A DNA stretch of 64,000 nucleotides from Myxococcales bacterium (GCA_028287135.1 JAQBQE010000032.1:62001-126000), one strand, 5' to 3'; positions 44,402 to 54,485 are shown, numbered from the stretch's first letter. Notes: generated by a model not told the origin, from the letters alone. Made by a program: numbers and translations.

Positions 44402-46429
44402 GTGCTGCACTTCTGCCCGGCGTGCCAGCGCTCGTTCGAAGAGCCCGGGTTCTGCCCGTTCGATCGCACGCAGCTGGTCATCCCGAGCGGTGTTGCTCAC
44501 AAGCAGACGCTGCTGTCGGAGGTCATCGCGGCGCAGCCTGCGGAGGAGACGTTTCCTCCTCCGCACACGACGCACGTCGAGCCACGGCGCGAGACGTTCC
44601 CGCTGACGCCGGCGCCGGTCCTCACGAACCAGATCCCGGCCGTCGAGCCGACGAAGATTCGCTCGGTGTCCGCGTCGGATGGTGCCAGGGAGGCGGTGCA
44701 GTCGATCCGCAACAACCCGCGCGAGAACGAGTACGACAAGCTCGTCGGTCAGACCCTCGACGGCCGCTACTTCGTCGAGAAGAAGATCGGCGAGGGTGGC
44801 ATGGGCGTCGTGTTTTCGGCCCGGCACGCGGTGATCGAGCGACCGCTCGCGATCAAGGTCCTCAAGCGCGAGGTCATGCGCGACACCGCGACGATCCGGC
44901 GCTTCGTGCAGGAAGCCAAGGCGGCGTCACGGATCGGCCACCCGAACATCGTCGACGTCACCGACTTCGGGACCACGCCCGATGGCATGACGTACTCGGT
45001 CATGGAGTTCGTCGTCGGGCAGACGCTCGGCGCAGCGCTGCGTGCCGCCGCACCGTTCCCGGCGCAACGCACGATCAAGATCGGCGTGCAGATCGCGCGT
45101 GCGCTCGGTGCTGCCCACGACAAGGGCATCACGCACCGAGATCTCAAGCCCGAGAACGTGTTCCTGATCGATCGCGACGGCCGCACCGACTTCGTCAAGA
45201 TCGTCGACTTCGGGATCGCCAAGGTCACGCCGCCCGCGGGCAGCGCCGCCGAGCCGCGGTTGACGCGTGCCGGATCGGTGTTCGGCACGCCGGAGTACAT
45301 GGCGCCCGAGCAGGCCGCCGGTCGCGGTGACACCGACGCGCGGGTCGATATCTACGCGCTCGGGGTGCTGCTCTACGAGATGACGTGCGGTCGCGTCCCG
45401 CATCGCGCCGACAGCATGGTCCGCACGCTCGCGATGCAGATGCTCGATCCGGTCGAGCCGCCGACCAAGGTGCGTCCCGATCTCCACATCCCCGCCGACC
45501 TCGAGGCGGTGATCCTCCACGCGCTCGCGAAGAAGCGCGAGGACCGCTACCAGACGATGGGCGAGCTGATCACGGCGCTCGAGAAGGTGCAGACCGTCGT
45601 CGGCCAGAGCGTCACGGGCAGCCCGGTCTACGCGCTGTCCGCGCTGCCGCCCGGCGCCGATCCGAGCATCGTCGCTGCGCAGCCGTCACGCTCGAAGTCC
45701 CCGACCCACCGCCGGCTCAAGAACGAGCCGGAGTTCGTGGCGACGACGGACGACAGCAAGCCCCACACATTCGAGCACGTCTTCACCGAGACCGGATCCC
45801 CGACGCAGCGCCGGACCTGGCCGCTGCTCGTCCTCGCGATCCTGATCCTCGGCGGTGCGGCGACGGCGATCGCCCTCGTGATGCGTAACCGCGATGCAGC
45901 GACCGATCCGCCGCTCGCACGCGATGCGTCCGTGATCGCCGTGCCTGCCGATGCCGCGATCGCGATCGATGCTCCGGTGATCGTGGAGGTCGCCGACGCC
46001 GCCGTTCCCGTACCGGTCGCTGCCGATGCGCGGAGCGATGCGACGGCCGATGTCCTCGTCGAGGTCGATGCCGGTCCGCGCCGCCGCCGCGACGCGGGCG
46101 CCGATGCGCCGCCCGGTCCGGTCGTCACGCCGAACGGTCGCGGCACGATCATGGTCCAGGTCCTGACCAAGCCCGAGGGCGCGACGCTCTACGTTGGCAC
46201 CAGCTATCGCGGTCCCGGTGGGGTGACGCTCGAGGAGCCGTACGGCACCAGGCTCGAGGTCCGCTGCACGCAGAAGGGCTACAAGGAAGGGCGCGTCAAG
46301 ATCACGTTCGATGGCAAGGACGAGTACGCGCTGTGCGTCCTGACCCGGATCAAGATCTGCATCGACAACATCAAGAACGTGTTCGACGACTGCGAGATTG
46401 ATCCGACCAAGCCCGTTCCCGCCCCCTGA
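44402..46429 (+). CDS. Ser/Thr protein kinase with N-terminal zinc ribbon and C-terminal PEGA domain
   Basis: 675 aa from a GTG, 8 bp after the lipoprotein gene. Residues 4-23 form a half zinc ribbon (CPAC then FCPFD). A linker leads to the kinase at about 120-400: GEGGMGV glycine loop, Lys of IKVLK, HRDLKPEN, DFG and GTPEYMAPEQ, all complete. A TM helix follows at about 478-497. The periplasmic part starts with Asp/Ala-rich linkers and ends with a PEGA domain (KPEGATLYV to VRCTQKGYKEG). The PEGA tail may contact the PEGA protein encoded at 41612. Confidence 0.95.
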   Translation: MLHFCPACQRSFEEPGFCPFDRTQLVIPSGVAHKQTLLSEVIAAQPAEETFPPPHTTHVEPRRETFPLTPAPVLTNQIPAVEPTKIRSVSASDGAREAVQSIRNNPRENEYDKLVGQTLDGRYFVEKKIGEGGMGVVFSARHAVIERPLAIKVLKREVMRDTATIRRFVQEAKAASRIGHPNIVDVTDFGTTPDGMTYSVMEFVVGQTLGAALRAAAPFPAQRTIKIGVQIARALGAAHDKGITHRDLKPENVFLIDRDGRTDFVKIVDFGIAKVTPPAGSAAEPRLTRAGSVFGTPEYMAPEQAAGRGDTDARVDIYALGVLLYEMTCGRVPHRADSMVRTLAMQMLDPVEPPTKVRPDLHIPADLEAVILHALAKKREDRYQTMGELITALEKVQTVVGQSVTGSPVYALSALPPGADPSIVAAQPSRSKSPTHRRLKNEPEFVATTDDSKPHTFEHVFTETGSPTQRRTWPLLVLAILILGGAATAIALVMRNRDAATDPPLARDASVIAVPADAAIAIDAPVIVEVADAAVPVPVAADARSDATADVLVEVDAGPRRRRDAGADAPPGPVVTPNGRGTIMVQVLTKPEGATLYVGTSYRGPGGVTLEEPYGTRLEVRCTQKGYKEGRVKITFDGKDEYALCVLTRIKICIDNIKNVFDDCEIDPTKPVPAP

Positions 46430-46466
46430 CGCGCGGCATGGTCCGCAGCATGCAGCGGTCGGGAGC

Positions 46467-46712
46467 ATGGCCAAGGCGAAGAAGGCAGCGAAGACGCGGA
46501 AGGCCGAGACGCCGCCGTGGGATCACGAGCGACCCGCGGGCAAGGCGACGAAGCTGACTCCCGCGTCGAAGCGCAAGGCCAAGGCGAGCGCCAGGCGCGC
46601 AGGTCGCAGCTACCCGAGCCTCGTGGACAACATGAATGCGGCGAAGGCTCAGAACAAGTCCGGTGCGCGCACGAAGCGGAAGCCGTCCCGGCGAACGACG
46701 AAGCGTTCGTGA
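46467..46712 (+). CDS. Small Lys/Arg-rich basic protein, 81 aa
   Basis: The start MAKAKKAAKTRKAETPP and the end RTKRKPSRRTTKRS are strongly basic, with a short helical middle (PSLVDNMNAAKAQNK). This is similar to histone H1-like tails and to nucleoid-binding small proteins of bacteria. I could not link it to a named family. It may bind DNA or RNA. Convergent with a coiled-coil gene. Confidence 0.55.
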   Translation: MAKAKKAAKTRKAETPPWDHERPAGKATKLTPASKRKAKASARRAGRSYPSLVDNMNAAKAQNKSGARTKRKPSRRTTKRS

Positions 46713-46751
46713 TCAGCGAGGAGTCGCAGCACGGAACGCTGAACAAGCCCG

Positions 46752-47072
46752 TCAGCCGCTGGCCTTGGCCTCGAGCCGCGTGACCCGCTCGCGTAGATCC
46801 TCGATCGCCGTCTCGTGCTTGTTCTTGACGTAGCGAGCGAGCAGCACGATCTGGCTCGCGGCATCGCTGACCGTGTGCTCGACGAGCGTGAGCCGCTCGT
46901 TCGTCACGTCGAGCCGTGCGTTGGTGGCGTCGATCTTTGCGGACAGGCTGGTGTTCGTCCTGTCCAGCCGGTCGTTCGTCGCGTCGATCTTCGCGGACAG
47001 ATTCGTATTGGCCGCGCGGATCTCGTCGCGGATCTCGCGCAGGATTGCGTGGGTCAGGTCGGAATCGGTCAC
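46752..47072 (-). CDS. Coiled-coil protein with 18-residue repeat, 106 aa
   Basis: GTG start with TGGAGG ribosome site and a TATCCT -10-like element (47083-47088). The protein is a single coiled coil. Two adjacent copies of an 18-residue unit, N-T-x-L-S-A-K-I-D-A-T-N-x-R-L-D-x-T, occupy residues 22-57. The rest continues the heptad pattern to the C-terminus, and one hydrophobic patch (SQIVLLARYVKN) is present. Such proteins are often scaffolds. Convergent with the basic protein gene. Confidence 0.65.
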   Translation of the reverse strand: MTDSDLTHAILREIRDEIRAANTNLSAKIDATNDRLDRTNTSLSAKIDATNARLDVTNERLTLVEHTVSDAASQIVLLARYVKNKHETAIEDLRERVTRLEAKASG

Positions 47073-47082
47073 GGTGCCTCCA

Positions 47083-47088
47083 AGGATA
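47083..47088 (-). promoter_or_regulatory. -10-like hexamer TATCCT, 10 nt before the start at 47072
   Basis: Reading leftward: TATCCT, then TGGAGG (ribosome site), four bases, GTG. The mRNA leader would be only a few bases long. Confidence 0.4.
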
Positions 47089-47259
47089 CCGCAGCGAATC
47101 CTGCACGCCGCACGCCTCTCGTAACGCCTTGTTTCGACGGGGCAACAGCGTCCGCGTGACCGTGCACCGGACGAGCTCGTCCGCGCACCGACCGGGACGC
47201 GCCGAAACAGCGAAGGCCCCGTCGAGAGAGACGAGGCGTCTGGTCAAAGAGCAGCGCGT

Positions 47260-48396
47260 TCAGCGCGGGGGCGTCGCGAACCGCGAGTCGCCGGGGAACG
47301 GGTCCGCGGTCTCGCGCGTCATCAGCTCGCCCTCGTCGGGCATCGGCGTGACCGGGATGCCGAGCGCCATCAGCCCGGCGGTGTCGTTGTACCGGAGCTC
47401 GGCGATCGCGACCGGGCGGCCGGGAGCGCGCACGAACTTGGTGTACGACGCGGCGGAGTAGCGCGACTCGCCGAACTCGGTACCGAGGCCCGGGCGTTCC
47501 TTCGGCGCGGGGCGGTCGTAGTTGCGCGAGACCTCGCCACCGCGGTCATCGCCATCGAACCGGCGCGGCGCACCGGCGCTACCACCGGTGACCGGCGGCG
47601 GCGCAGCGGGACGCGTCGACGACGGAGCGGCGTCTTCCGACGGAGCCATGCGCTTGGCCTCGCCACGCGGCGCCGCGGACTTGGCCGGGGCGGTGCTCGT
47701 CGTGGTGCGTCCCGATCCGCGGCTGGCGACGCTTCCGTCGCGCATCGAGCCGCCGGCATCCGAGGACGGCGCGTAGCCCTCGTCGAGATCCTCCTCGTAA
47801 TCGTACGGCGCGCGATAGGTCGGCTCGTTGTTGATGATGATCTGCTGCTGCTCGACCTGCTCCTGCTCCTCGAACAGCGCGACCGCGATCACACCGACGT
47901 TGCGGGCCTTGCCCTTCTTGCCAGCGTACGAGTCGCTGACCGAGGAGAACCGGAACGTCGCGACGTCTTCCTGCGACGTGCGGAAGCCTTCGATCCGCGT
48001 CTCGCCATAGGGCGGGACGACATAGCCGCGCTTGCGGAGATCACCGGCTTCGCCATCGACCACATCGAGGCCATCCACGCTGACCACCGCCTCGATCCGG
48101 TTTGCGGTCGGGTTTGTGATCCGGATCGTGTAGCGCTCGCCCGAGTTGCCGGCGACATAGAACCGATCCCGGAAGGCGTAGGTCGGAGCGGTCTCACCGC
48201 CTTCGCGGATCACCTGCACGTCGTACGGCGCGCGCACCTTGACGGGAGCAACACCGATCGCGATCTGCGGTGAGCCCGCCGCGACCGGTACAGCGATCCG
48301 ATCGGCATACGCCGACTGCGAGCACCCCGCCGTCAGCAGCAGCGAGGCCAGCGAGGGAGCGAGAAGGAGGCGGCGGAGGAGGCCATTGCGAACCAT
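47260..48396 (-). CDS. Lipoprotein with conserved beta domain
   Basis: 378 aa. Signal peptide with lipobox TAGC (Cys25). Residues 55-185 form a compact beta domain with the segments YDVQVI, RFYVAGNSGERYTIRI, VVSVDGLDVVDG and GYVVPPYGETRIEGFR, a pattern I recall as a conserved myxobacterial/proteobacterial hypothetical domain. The middle is a Gln-rich helix (EQEQVEQQQ) followed by a disordered Ser/Pro/Ala-rich region and a C-terminal Arg/Tyr-rich domain. No enzyme motif. Divergent with the gene at 48453, intergenic region 56 bp. Confidence 0.68.
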   Translation of the reverse strand: MVRNGLLRRLLLAPSLASLLLTAGCSQSAYADRIAVPVAAGSPQIAIGVAPVKVRAPYDVQVIREGGETAPTYAFRDRFYVAGNSGERYTIRITNPTANRIEAVVSVDGLDVVDGEAGDLRKRGYVVPPYGETRIEGFRTSQEDVATFRFSSVSDSYAGKKGKARNVGVIAVALFEEQEQVEQQQIIINNEPTYRAPYDYEEDLDEGYAPSSDAGGSMRDGSVASRGSGRTTTSTAPAKSAAPRGEAKRMAPSEDAAPSSTRPAAPPPVTGGSAGAPRRFDGDDRGGEVSRNYDRPAPKERPGLGTEFGESRYSAASYTKFVRAPGRPVAIAELRYNDTAGLMALGIPVTPMPDEGELMTRETADPFPGDSRFATPPR

Positions 48397-48439
48397 GGGG
48401 ATTGAGACGCCCGACCCAAGCCGGCGATCTAAACGCGTG

Positions 48440-48445
48440 TATAGT
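48440..48445 (+). promoter_or_regulatory. -10-like hexamer TATAGT, 7 nt before the start at 48453
   Basis: TATAGT (five of six matches to TATAAT), seven bases, ATG. The best match of the leaderless set. Confidence 0.5.
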
Positions 48446-48452
48446 CCGCGCC

Positions 48453-49121
48453 ATGGCTTCTCCGAAGAAGGCTATGAAGACTGCCAAGCTGGCGAAGTCA
48501 AAGGCGAAATCGCCCACCAGATCGGCCAAGAAAACACCGGCAAAGGCTGCTGCGCCGACACGTGGGCGAAAGGCGCCAGATGTTGCCGCCGTCGATCCGA
48601 GCCTGTTCGATCCGCTGACCCAGGGCGAGGTCGCCGATGCGCTCCGGACGCTGACCGAAGATCGCCGGCTCGCGACGATGGCCAAGGTCGGTCGCTACCG
48701 CGTGATCTGCGCCGAGCCGCTGGTCGTCAAACCGCCGCACTGGATGGCCGGTCATCGCCTCGCACGCGTCGTGGTCTACGACTACGCCTCGGATCGCACG
48801 GTCGATGCGTGCATCGATCTCGATGCCGGCGTGGTCGCTCACCTCGAGCTATCGAAGAGCCAGCCGATGCTGTCGCGCGATGAAGAGGCGCTCGCGGTCT
48901 CGATCGCGATGACCGACGAGCGCGTCAGCGAGAAGCTCGCGCTCGGTGATGTCCCGCAGACGACGATGCACTACTGGGGACGCAACCCGTCCGATATCTC
49001 GTTCGCACGCCGGTCGGCGGCGGTGATCTTCGGGCGGGCCGATGGTCACGCGTCGATCGTGGCGGTCGTCGATCTGCTCGATAACCAGGTGACCCAGGTG
49101 GTCCCGGCGGAGATGTGGTGA
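48453..49121 (+). CDS. Copper amine oxidase N-domain-like protein with Lys-rich tail
   Basis: 222 aa. Residues 1-40 are a Lys/Ala/Pro-rich tail (AKKTPAKA type), like histone H1 tails. From about 50 the sequence follows the N2/N3 domains of copper amine oxidases: DPLTQGEVADAL near 53-64, then a strand with VICAEP, a Gly-Arg-Ala stretch, the VVVYDYASDRTVDACIDLD hairpin, and a C-terminal acidic SRDEEALAVSIAMTDERV helix. The TGA overlaps the ATG of the following gene. I infer that it is the N-terminal half of a split amine oxidase homologue; the Lys-rich tail is unusual for that family. Confidence 0.5.
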   Translation: MASPKKAMKTAKLAKSKAKSPTRSAKKTPAKAAAPTRGRKAPDVAAVDPSLFDPLTQGEVADALRTLTEDRRLATMAKVGRYRVICAEPLVVKPPHWMAGHRLARVVVYDYASDRTVDACIDLDAGVVAHLELSKSQPMLSRDEEALAVSIAMTDERVSEKLALGDVPQTTMHYWGRNPSDISFARRSAAVIFGRADGHASIVAVVDLLDNQVTQVVPAEMW

Positions 49122-49933
49122 TGAGCAACGTCATCGAAGAGGCGGGCTGGAAGTTCCACTGGCGACTCACCGAGTCCGCCGGGATCATGGTCTACCTCGC
49201 CGACTACAAGGGACGCCGCGTGATGTGGGAAGGCTCCCTGCCCTACGTCACCGTCGATCATCAGCAGCAGTCCCTCGATGTCGCCGCCGAGGCGAGCGAG
49301 GTCCACGGTCCGTGGTGGGTGCCGCTCGGCACGCGCACGCTGCAGGGTCCGGTTCGCGTGCAGACGTTCCGCGGCGGCGTCGAGCTCTCCGCTGCGTTCC
49401 AGGCCGGGCCGTACCAGTACACGCAGCTGTGGCGGTTCCACGACGACGGTCGGATGTGCCCATGGCTGACGATCTACGGACCGGGCGTGCACGATCAGCA
49501 CACGTATCACCCGCACTGGCGGTTCGACTTCGATCTCGATGGCGCACGCGACGACGGCTTCGAGCGCTACGAGGGCAAGCGCTGGGAGCGGGTCGCGACC
49601 GAGGGCTGGTTCCCGTACGGCGGCGAGGCCGACGAGGGCGGCAACGTCTGGCGTCAGGTCGACGTTGGCACCGGCGCGGCGATCAACATCCGGCCCCACA
49701 GCTGGGACGATGCCGAGGTGTTCGCGATTCGCTATCACGATGGTGAGTGGGCACCGTTCTCTCCGCGCAGCGCCGCGGGCAGCCAGACGTTCCCCGCCGC
49801 CTACGTCGGTGACGAGGCGCTCGACGGCGACGACGTCACGCTGTGGTACGTCGCGCACGTCCACTTCGACCAGTCCTTCCCGTACACCGCGGGACCGTGG
49901 ATCAAGGTCGAAGGCCTGGGGACCAAGGCGTAG
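49121..49933 (+). CDS. Copper amine oxidase catalytic-domain-like protein
   Basis: 270 aa. Segments in order: EAGWKFHWRL (start of the catalytic beta-sandwich), GRRVMWEGSLPYVTVDHQ, GPYQYTQLWRFHDDG (residues 96-110, which aligns with the region holding the TPQ tyrosine), HPHWRFDFDLDG (His130, His132), and DVTLWYVAHVHFD (His246, His248) near the C-terminus. Copper ligands may thus be present, but the N-Y-[DE] sequence around the quinone-forming Tyr is replaced by P-Y-Q (97-99). It may not make a TPQ cofactor and so may be a non-oxidase homologue. Coupled by overlap to the preceding N-domain gene. Confidence 0.55.
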   Translation: MSNVIEEAGWKFHWRLTESAGIMVYLADYKGRRVMWEGSLPYVTVDHQQQSLDVAAEASEVHGPWWVPLGTRTLQGPVRVQTFRGGVELSAAFQAGPYQYTQLWRFHDDGRMCPWLTIYGPGVHDQHTYHPHWRFDFDLDGARDDGFERYEGKRWERVATEGWFPYGGEADEGGNVWRQVDVGTGAAINIRPHSWDDAEVFAIRYHDGEWAPFSPRSAAGSQTFPAAYVGDEALDGDDVTLWYVAHVHFDQSFPYTAGPWIKVEGLGTKA

Positions 49934-50464
49934 ATGCCGCTCCTCCAGATCTCGCGCGTTGCGTGCGTCGCTCTGATCGTCGTCGCCGCCTGCGACGACA
50001 ACAAGCCGAAGGCCAGCACGACCTCCTCCGCGGCCACGACAGCGGGCGACGACCCCGAGCTCAAGGCGTTCATCGCCAAGAAGGCGGCCGAATCCCTCGC
50101 CGAGGTCGAGGCCGCGCTCGCGAAGGGCACGCCAAGGCTCAACGACTGCATCGACATGGTATCGATCGCGGACTTCAAGGCTGCGGCCCCGCAGGTCGCC
50201 GCCAAGCTGGAGCGGCTTTGCACCTACGACGTGCCGATGAAGATGCTGTCCACGGGCATCGCCACTGCCGAGACAGCGCGCGCAGCAAAGCCCGACGAGA
50301 TCACACTCGCCGAGTGCAACGAGCCCGAGCTGCTGATGGCCGCCGAGGAGCTCGAGACGAAGGGGACGCTGGATGACCCGGGCCGCGCGTTGATCGCTCG
50401 GCTCGAGACCGCATGCCCGCTGCTCGCCAAGGTCCGCAAGACGCGCACCGAGCGCACGAAGTAG
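49934..50464 (+). CDS. Lipoprotein, 176 aa, unknown
   Basis: Immediately follows the stop of the amine-oxidase-like gene (0-bp gap). Signal peptide with lipobox VAAC, then a Ser/Thr/Ala linker and a helical domain with four Cys (LNDCID, RLCTYD, AECNEP and TACPLL), probably two disulfides. Acidic/basic helices dominate. I do not recognise a family; the helical disulfide-linked layout is similar to the 99-aa lipoprotein at 25324. Confidence 0.68.
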   Translation: MPLLQISRVACVALIVVAACDDNKPKASTTSSAATTAGDDPELKAFIAKKAAESLAEVEAALAKGTPRLNDCIDMVSIADFKAAAPQVAAKLERLCTYDVPMKMLSTGIATAETARAAKPDEITLAECNEPELLMAAEELETKGTLDDPGRALIARLETACPLLAKVRKTRTERTK

Positions 50465-50467
50465 CGG

Positions 50468-51199
50468 CTAGATCGTCGTCGGCAGGAAGCCCTCGGCTTC
50501 CGCGTGGCGGATGAACTTGCGGGTCACGTTCCACACCAGCCAGTTTCCCCCGCGATTGACGAGCACCCACGGCGTGTACGCGTAGAGCGAGGCAGTCGCG
50601 TGGTTGCGCGGCGTGACCGTCCTGGGATCGAGCGTCCTGCGCGCCACGTTCCTGCGCCAGTCGCCCGAGCCGTCGACCGAGGCGTCGTACCACTTGCGGA
50701 GGATCTTCGCGCCGCACTCGAGCTGCTTGGCAAAGCCTCGGTAGGCGGCGTTGCAGGCACTGCCATCGGGGCAGCCGCAACCGAACGCGCGATCGATGCG
50801 GTGCTGGGTCGGGCGCGCGGCCTTGCTGACGAGGCCGGTCTCGACCTGCATGCGAGCGAGCAGCATGATCGGGCTGATGCCTTGCTGCGTCGCGACGGCG
50901 ACCAGAGCTTGCGCTGCGGACTGACCGTTGACGGAGTAGTCCGCCAGCCACGACCGGTTGCCGTAGGGCGACCGCTCGAAGAACGTCTGGACCTCGGCCA
51001 CCGACATGTCACCGCGATCGAGGAAGATGTCGTCGCCGACGACCTCGTTCTGGTTGAACACGGCGGCGACGCCATCGCCCTTGCCGTCATCCGGATCGAC
51101 GACGTAGTCCTCCGGCTCGTCGGAACCCGCGGCTTCTTCCTCGTCACCGATCGCACAGGCCGAGAGGAGGCAGACCAGCAGGAGGGCGGCGTACTTCAT
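50468..51199 (-). CDS. Lipoprotein, possible lysozyme-like peptidoglycan hydrolase
   Basis: 243 aa. The ATG at 51199 opens a lipoprotein signal (LLSAC). After an acidic Asp/Glu linker the domain at about 60-220 has a helical start (MSVAEVQTFFERSPYG), the segment ISPIMLLARMQVETGLVS with a Glu in a place typical of lysozyme-like catalytic acids, a Cys-rich loop (FGCGCPDGSACNAAY), and WYDASVDGSGDW further on. This resembles lysozyme-like or glucosaminidase-like modules. A wall-cleaving role is inference. Confidence 0.5.
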   Translation of the reverse strand: MKYAALLLVCLLSACAIGDEEEAAGSDEPEDYVVDPDDGKGDGVAAVFNQNEVVGDDIFLDRGDMSVAEVQTFFERSPYGNRSWLADYSVNGQSAAQALVAVATQQGISPIMLLARMQVETGLVSKAARPTQHRIDRAFGCGCPDGSACNAAYRGFAKQLECGAKILRKWYDASVDGSGDWRRNVARRTLDPRTVTPRNHATASLYAYTPWVLVNRGGNWLVWNVTRKFIRHAEAEGFLPTTI

Positions 51200-51441
51200 G
51201 TCCCCGGACAATGCGAAGCCAAGGCCACGTCGTCGTTGCACATTGTGTGCAGCGCCGCGATCGTGCGGGTCCCGCACAACTCGCCAAGTCCGCGAACGAG
51301 CTACCGGCGCCTCGACTGGCCGGTGAGGCGAGCCCCGCCCCGGAGTGTGCGCGCCCAGGCTGCCGGAGCTTCCTGCGCGGCATCGGGATCCGCCACGCAG
51401 CGCGTCACCAGCGGGCGAAATACCCGACCGTTACCTGGGGC

Positions 51442-52062
51442 TTACGCAGCTTCGCCGTGACACTTCTTGTACTTCTTGCCCGAGCCGCAGGGGCACGGCT
51501 CGTTGCGACCGACCTTGTCCGTCGCGACGATCGTTCCCTGCCGCTCGCCCGGGCGGCGGCCCGACATCGCAGCATCGAACGCCTCGATCACGACCTCGGT
51601 CGGCTTGATGATCGTGGTCGCCGTCTCCTGCGTCATCGCCGCTTCCTTGACGTCCTCGGCGAGGAGCTCGGCGAGCTTGGCGTAGATGTTCGGCTGGGTC
51701 TCGACCAGGCGCGGCGCAACGCGCTCGTGCACCGGCTTGTCGGCGATGCCATCGACGGTCGCGAGCTGCTCGGTGACGACGCGATCTGCTTCGGCGAGGT
51801 TCTGCTGCGTGAGCCGCGGCAGCGTGCCTTCCTGGCCGCGATCGAACATCGCCCAGATCAGCGTGGCGTAGAACACCGCGGCCTCGCCGACGGCGTCACC
51901 GTGCTCGGACCGCACCGCGGCAGCATGCTGGAGGAGGAACGGCTGTTCCTTCTGCAGGCGCTGCGCGAGCTTGTTCATCGCCTTCTTGTCGCCGCGCTGA
52001 TCGAGGCGCGTGAAGGCGGTGATGGTGCGTTCGACATCCTCTGCACTGACGACGTAGGACAT
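51442..52062 (-). CDS. SEC-C zinc-finger protein
   Basis: 206 aa. Residues 1-170 are mainly helical. The C-terminus has the SEC-C motif [16 protein letters not shown] (three Cys and a His binding zinc), as in the tail of SecA where it binds SecB and ribosomes. Stand-alone SEC-C proteins are common and mostly of unknown role; some help ribosome hibernation or export. No membrane segment. Confidence 0.8.
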   Translation of the reverse strand: MSYVVSAEDVERTITAFTRLDQRGDKKAMNKLAQRLQKEQPFLLQHAAAVRSEHGDAVGEAAVFYATLIWAMFDRGQEGTLPRLTQQNLAEADRVVTEQLATVDGIADKPVHERVAPRLVETQPNIYAKLAELLAEDVKEAAMTQETATTIIKPTEVVIEAFDAAMSGRRPGERQGTIVATDKVGRNEPCPCGSGKKYKKCHGEAA

Positions 52063-52101
52063 GGCGGACGGATTCTCCTCTGGGTACGCAGAACGTCAAG
52101 G

Positions 52102-53427
52102 TCAGCGGGCCAGCAGATCGACGCAACCGTCGCCGGCCGGGCACGCGCGGGGGAACGGGCTGGCATCCACCACGATCAGCGTTACTCCGACCCACTCGGG
52201 CTTGAGGTGCTGCATCACGCGATCGGCCGTGGGGGCCATGTTGACGACCAGTCGCGGCAGCTCGGGGCGATCCTTGGCCTCGAAGACGATCTCGAGCTCC
52301 ATGCCCCCGGCGAGCTCCTCGCGCGTCACCGCGAGCACGACCCCGGGGTGGGCCTTCGTCGGATCCGCGGGCTTGCCGGCGACCGGGTCGACCAGGCGCG
52401 CGCTGACGCAGCCGAGCTGCTTGCACCGGCCGAGCGCTCCGACGTCCCAGCGATCGGCCCGGGTCGCGGGCGCGACGGTCCGCCGCCTGGCGAGGTAGTA
52501 GGTCTTTGCGTCCCAGTGGATCCACACGCTGTACGCGCGGAAGAAGTCGAGCCCGAGCGTGCCGTCGAGCTCCTGATCGTTCCAGCGCTTGTCGTCGTAG
52601 GGGACGAACGCCACCTTCGCGGCACTGGCGGTGCCGAGCGTCACGGTCTCGGCAAGCCCGAGCTTCGCCACGCCACGCCGCGTCCCGACCTCGTCGATCA
52701 GCGAGGCGGTGCCGTCGCGCGGAACGAGCTTGGCGCGCTCCCACGCCTTCTCGCGCAGCTGACTGACCTGCGCGCCGAGATCGAGGTGCATCGAGAACGT
52801 CTCGCCACCGATCGTCGCGGCTGCCAGCCGGCGCCCGAGCGGCGGGACCTCGGCATTCGAGATCATGCTGCGGACGAGCTGGTAGGGAACGGCGATCGCA
52901 TCCGCCGGCGGCTTGAACGCCTTGACCGTCGTCAGGTAGCCGAGGCCCTGGTCGCGATCGAACCCGAACACCAGCGAGTCCGCGAGCACGTCCTTGCCGA
53001 GGACGCCGTAGATCCGGCGCCCGATGGTGTCGAACGTGCCGGTCTTGACGACCATCGCATCTCGGCGTTCGACGATCAGGTTGCCGATCTCGAGGGCGAG
53101 GACCTCCGCGTAGAACCGCGGATGCTGGGTGTCCGTCTCGTCGAGCCGGCGTGGACCCTTGCGCGTGCGCAGGCCGACGTCCTTGACCAGTTGCTCGTCG
53201 ACGATCGAGATGTTGGCATCGGGATCGAGGGCGAACAGAAACGGTCCACGCCCATCGATCGTCACCGGGGTGATCAGCAGATCATCCTCGAGCGCACCGA
53301 CGAGCGGGAACGACCAGCGGTCGCCCGTGCCACCGGCAAAGCCCGGTGGCGGACCCGAGGTGCAGCTCGCGCCGGAGAGACCGAGCGAGAGGCCAAGAGC
53401 CACGGTGGGCAGCAGCGAACGGAGCAT
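52102..53427 (-). CDS. Lipoprotein with degenerate aspartyl-protease (retropepsin-like) domains
   Basis: 441 aa. Signal peptide with lipobox SGASC. Two half-repeats each contain a strand with an Asp in the retropepsin position: FALDPDANISIV near residue 65 and MHLDLGAQVSQL near 220. A third conserved element, LDGTLGLDFF, fits the flap/second-domain segment of PDZ-type aspartyl proteases. The classic D-[TS]-G is altered to DPD and DLG, so activity is doubtful. The ATG at 53427 was chosen for the signal peptide; korB starts 1 kb upstream and ends 20 bp before it. Confidence 0.65.
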   Translation of the reverse strand: MLRSLLPTVALGLSLGLSGASCTSGPPPGFAGGTGDRWSFPLVGALEDDLLITPVTIDGRGPFLFALDPDANISIVDEQLVKDVGLRTRKGPRRLDETDTQHPRFYAEVLALEIGNLIVERRDAMVVKTGTFDTIGRRIYGVLGKDVLADSLVFGFDRDQGLGYLTTVKAFKPPADAIAVPYQLVRSMISNAEVPPLGRRLAAATIGGETFSMHLDLGAQVSQLREKAWERAKLVPRDGTASLIDEVGTRRGVAKLGLAETVTLGTASAAKVAFVPYDDKRWNDQELDGTLGLDFFRAYSVWIHWDAKTYYLARRRTVAPATRADRWDVGALGRCKQLGCVSARLVDPVAGKPADPTKAHPGVVLAVTREELAGGMELEIVFEAKDRPELPRLVVNMAPTADRVMQHLKPEWVGVTLIVVDASPFPRACPAGDGCVDLLAR

Positions 53428-53447
53428 GAGAGGCGCTCCGGCCGCGC

Positions 53448-54485
<1,038 letters not shown>

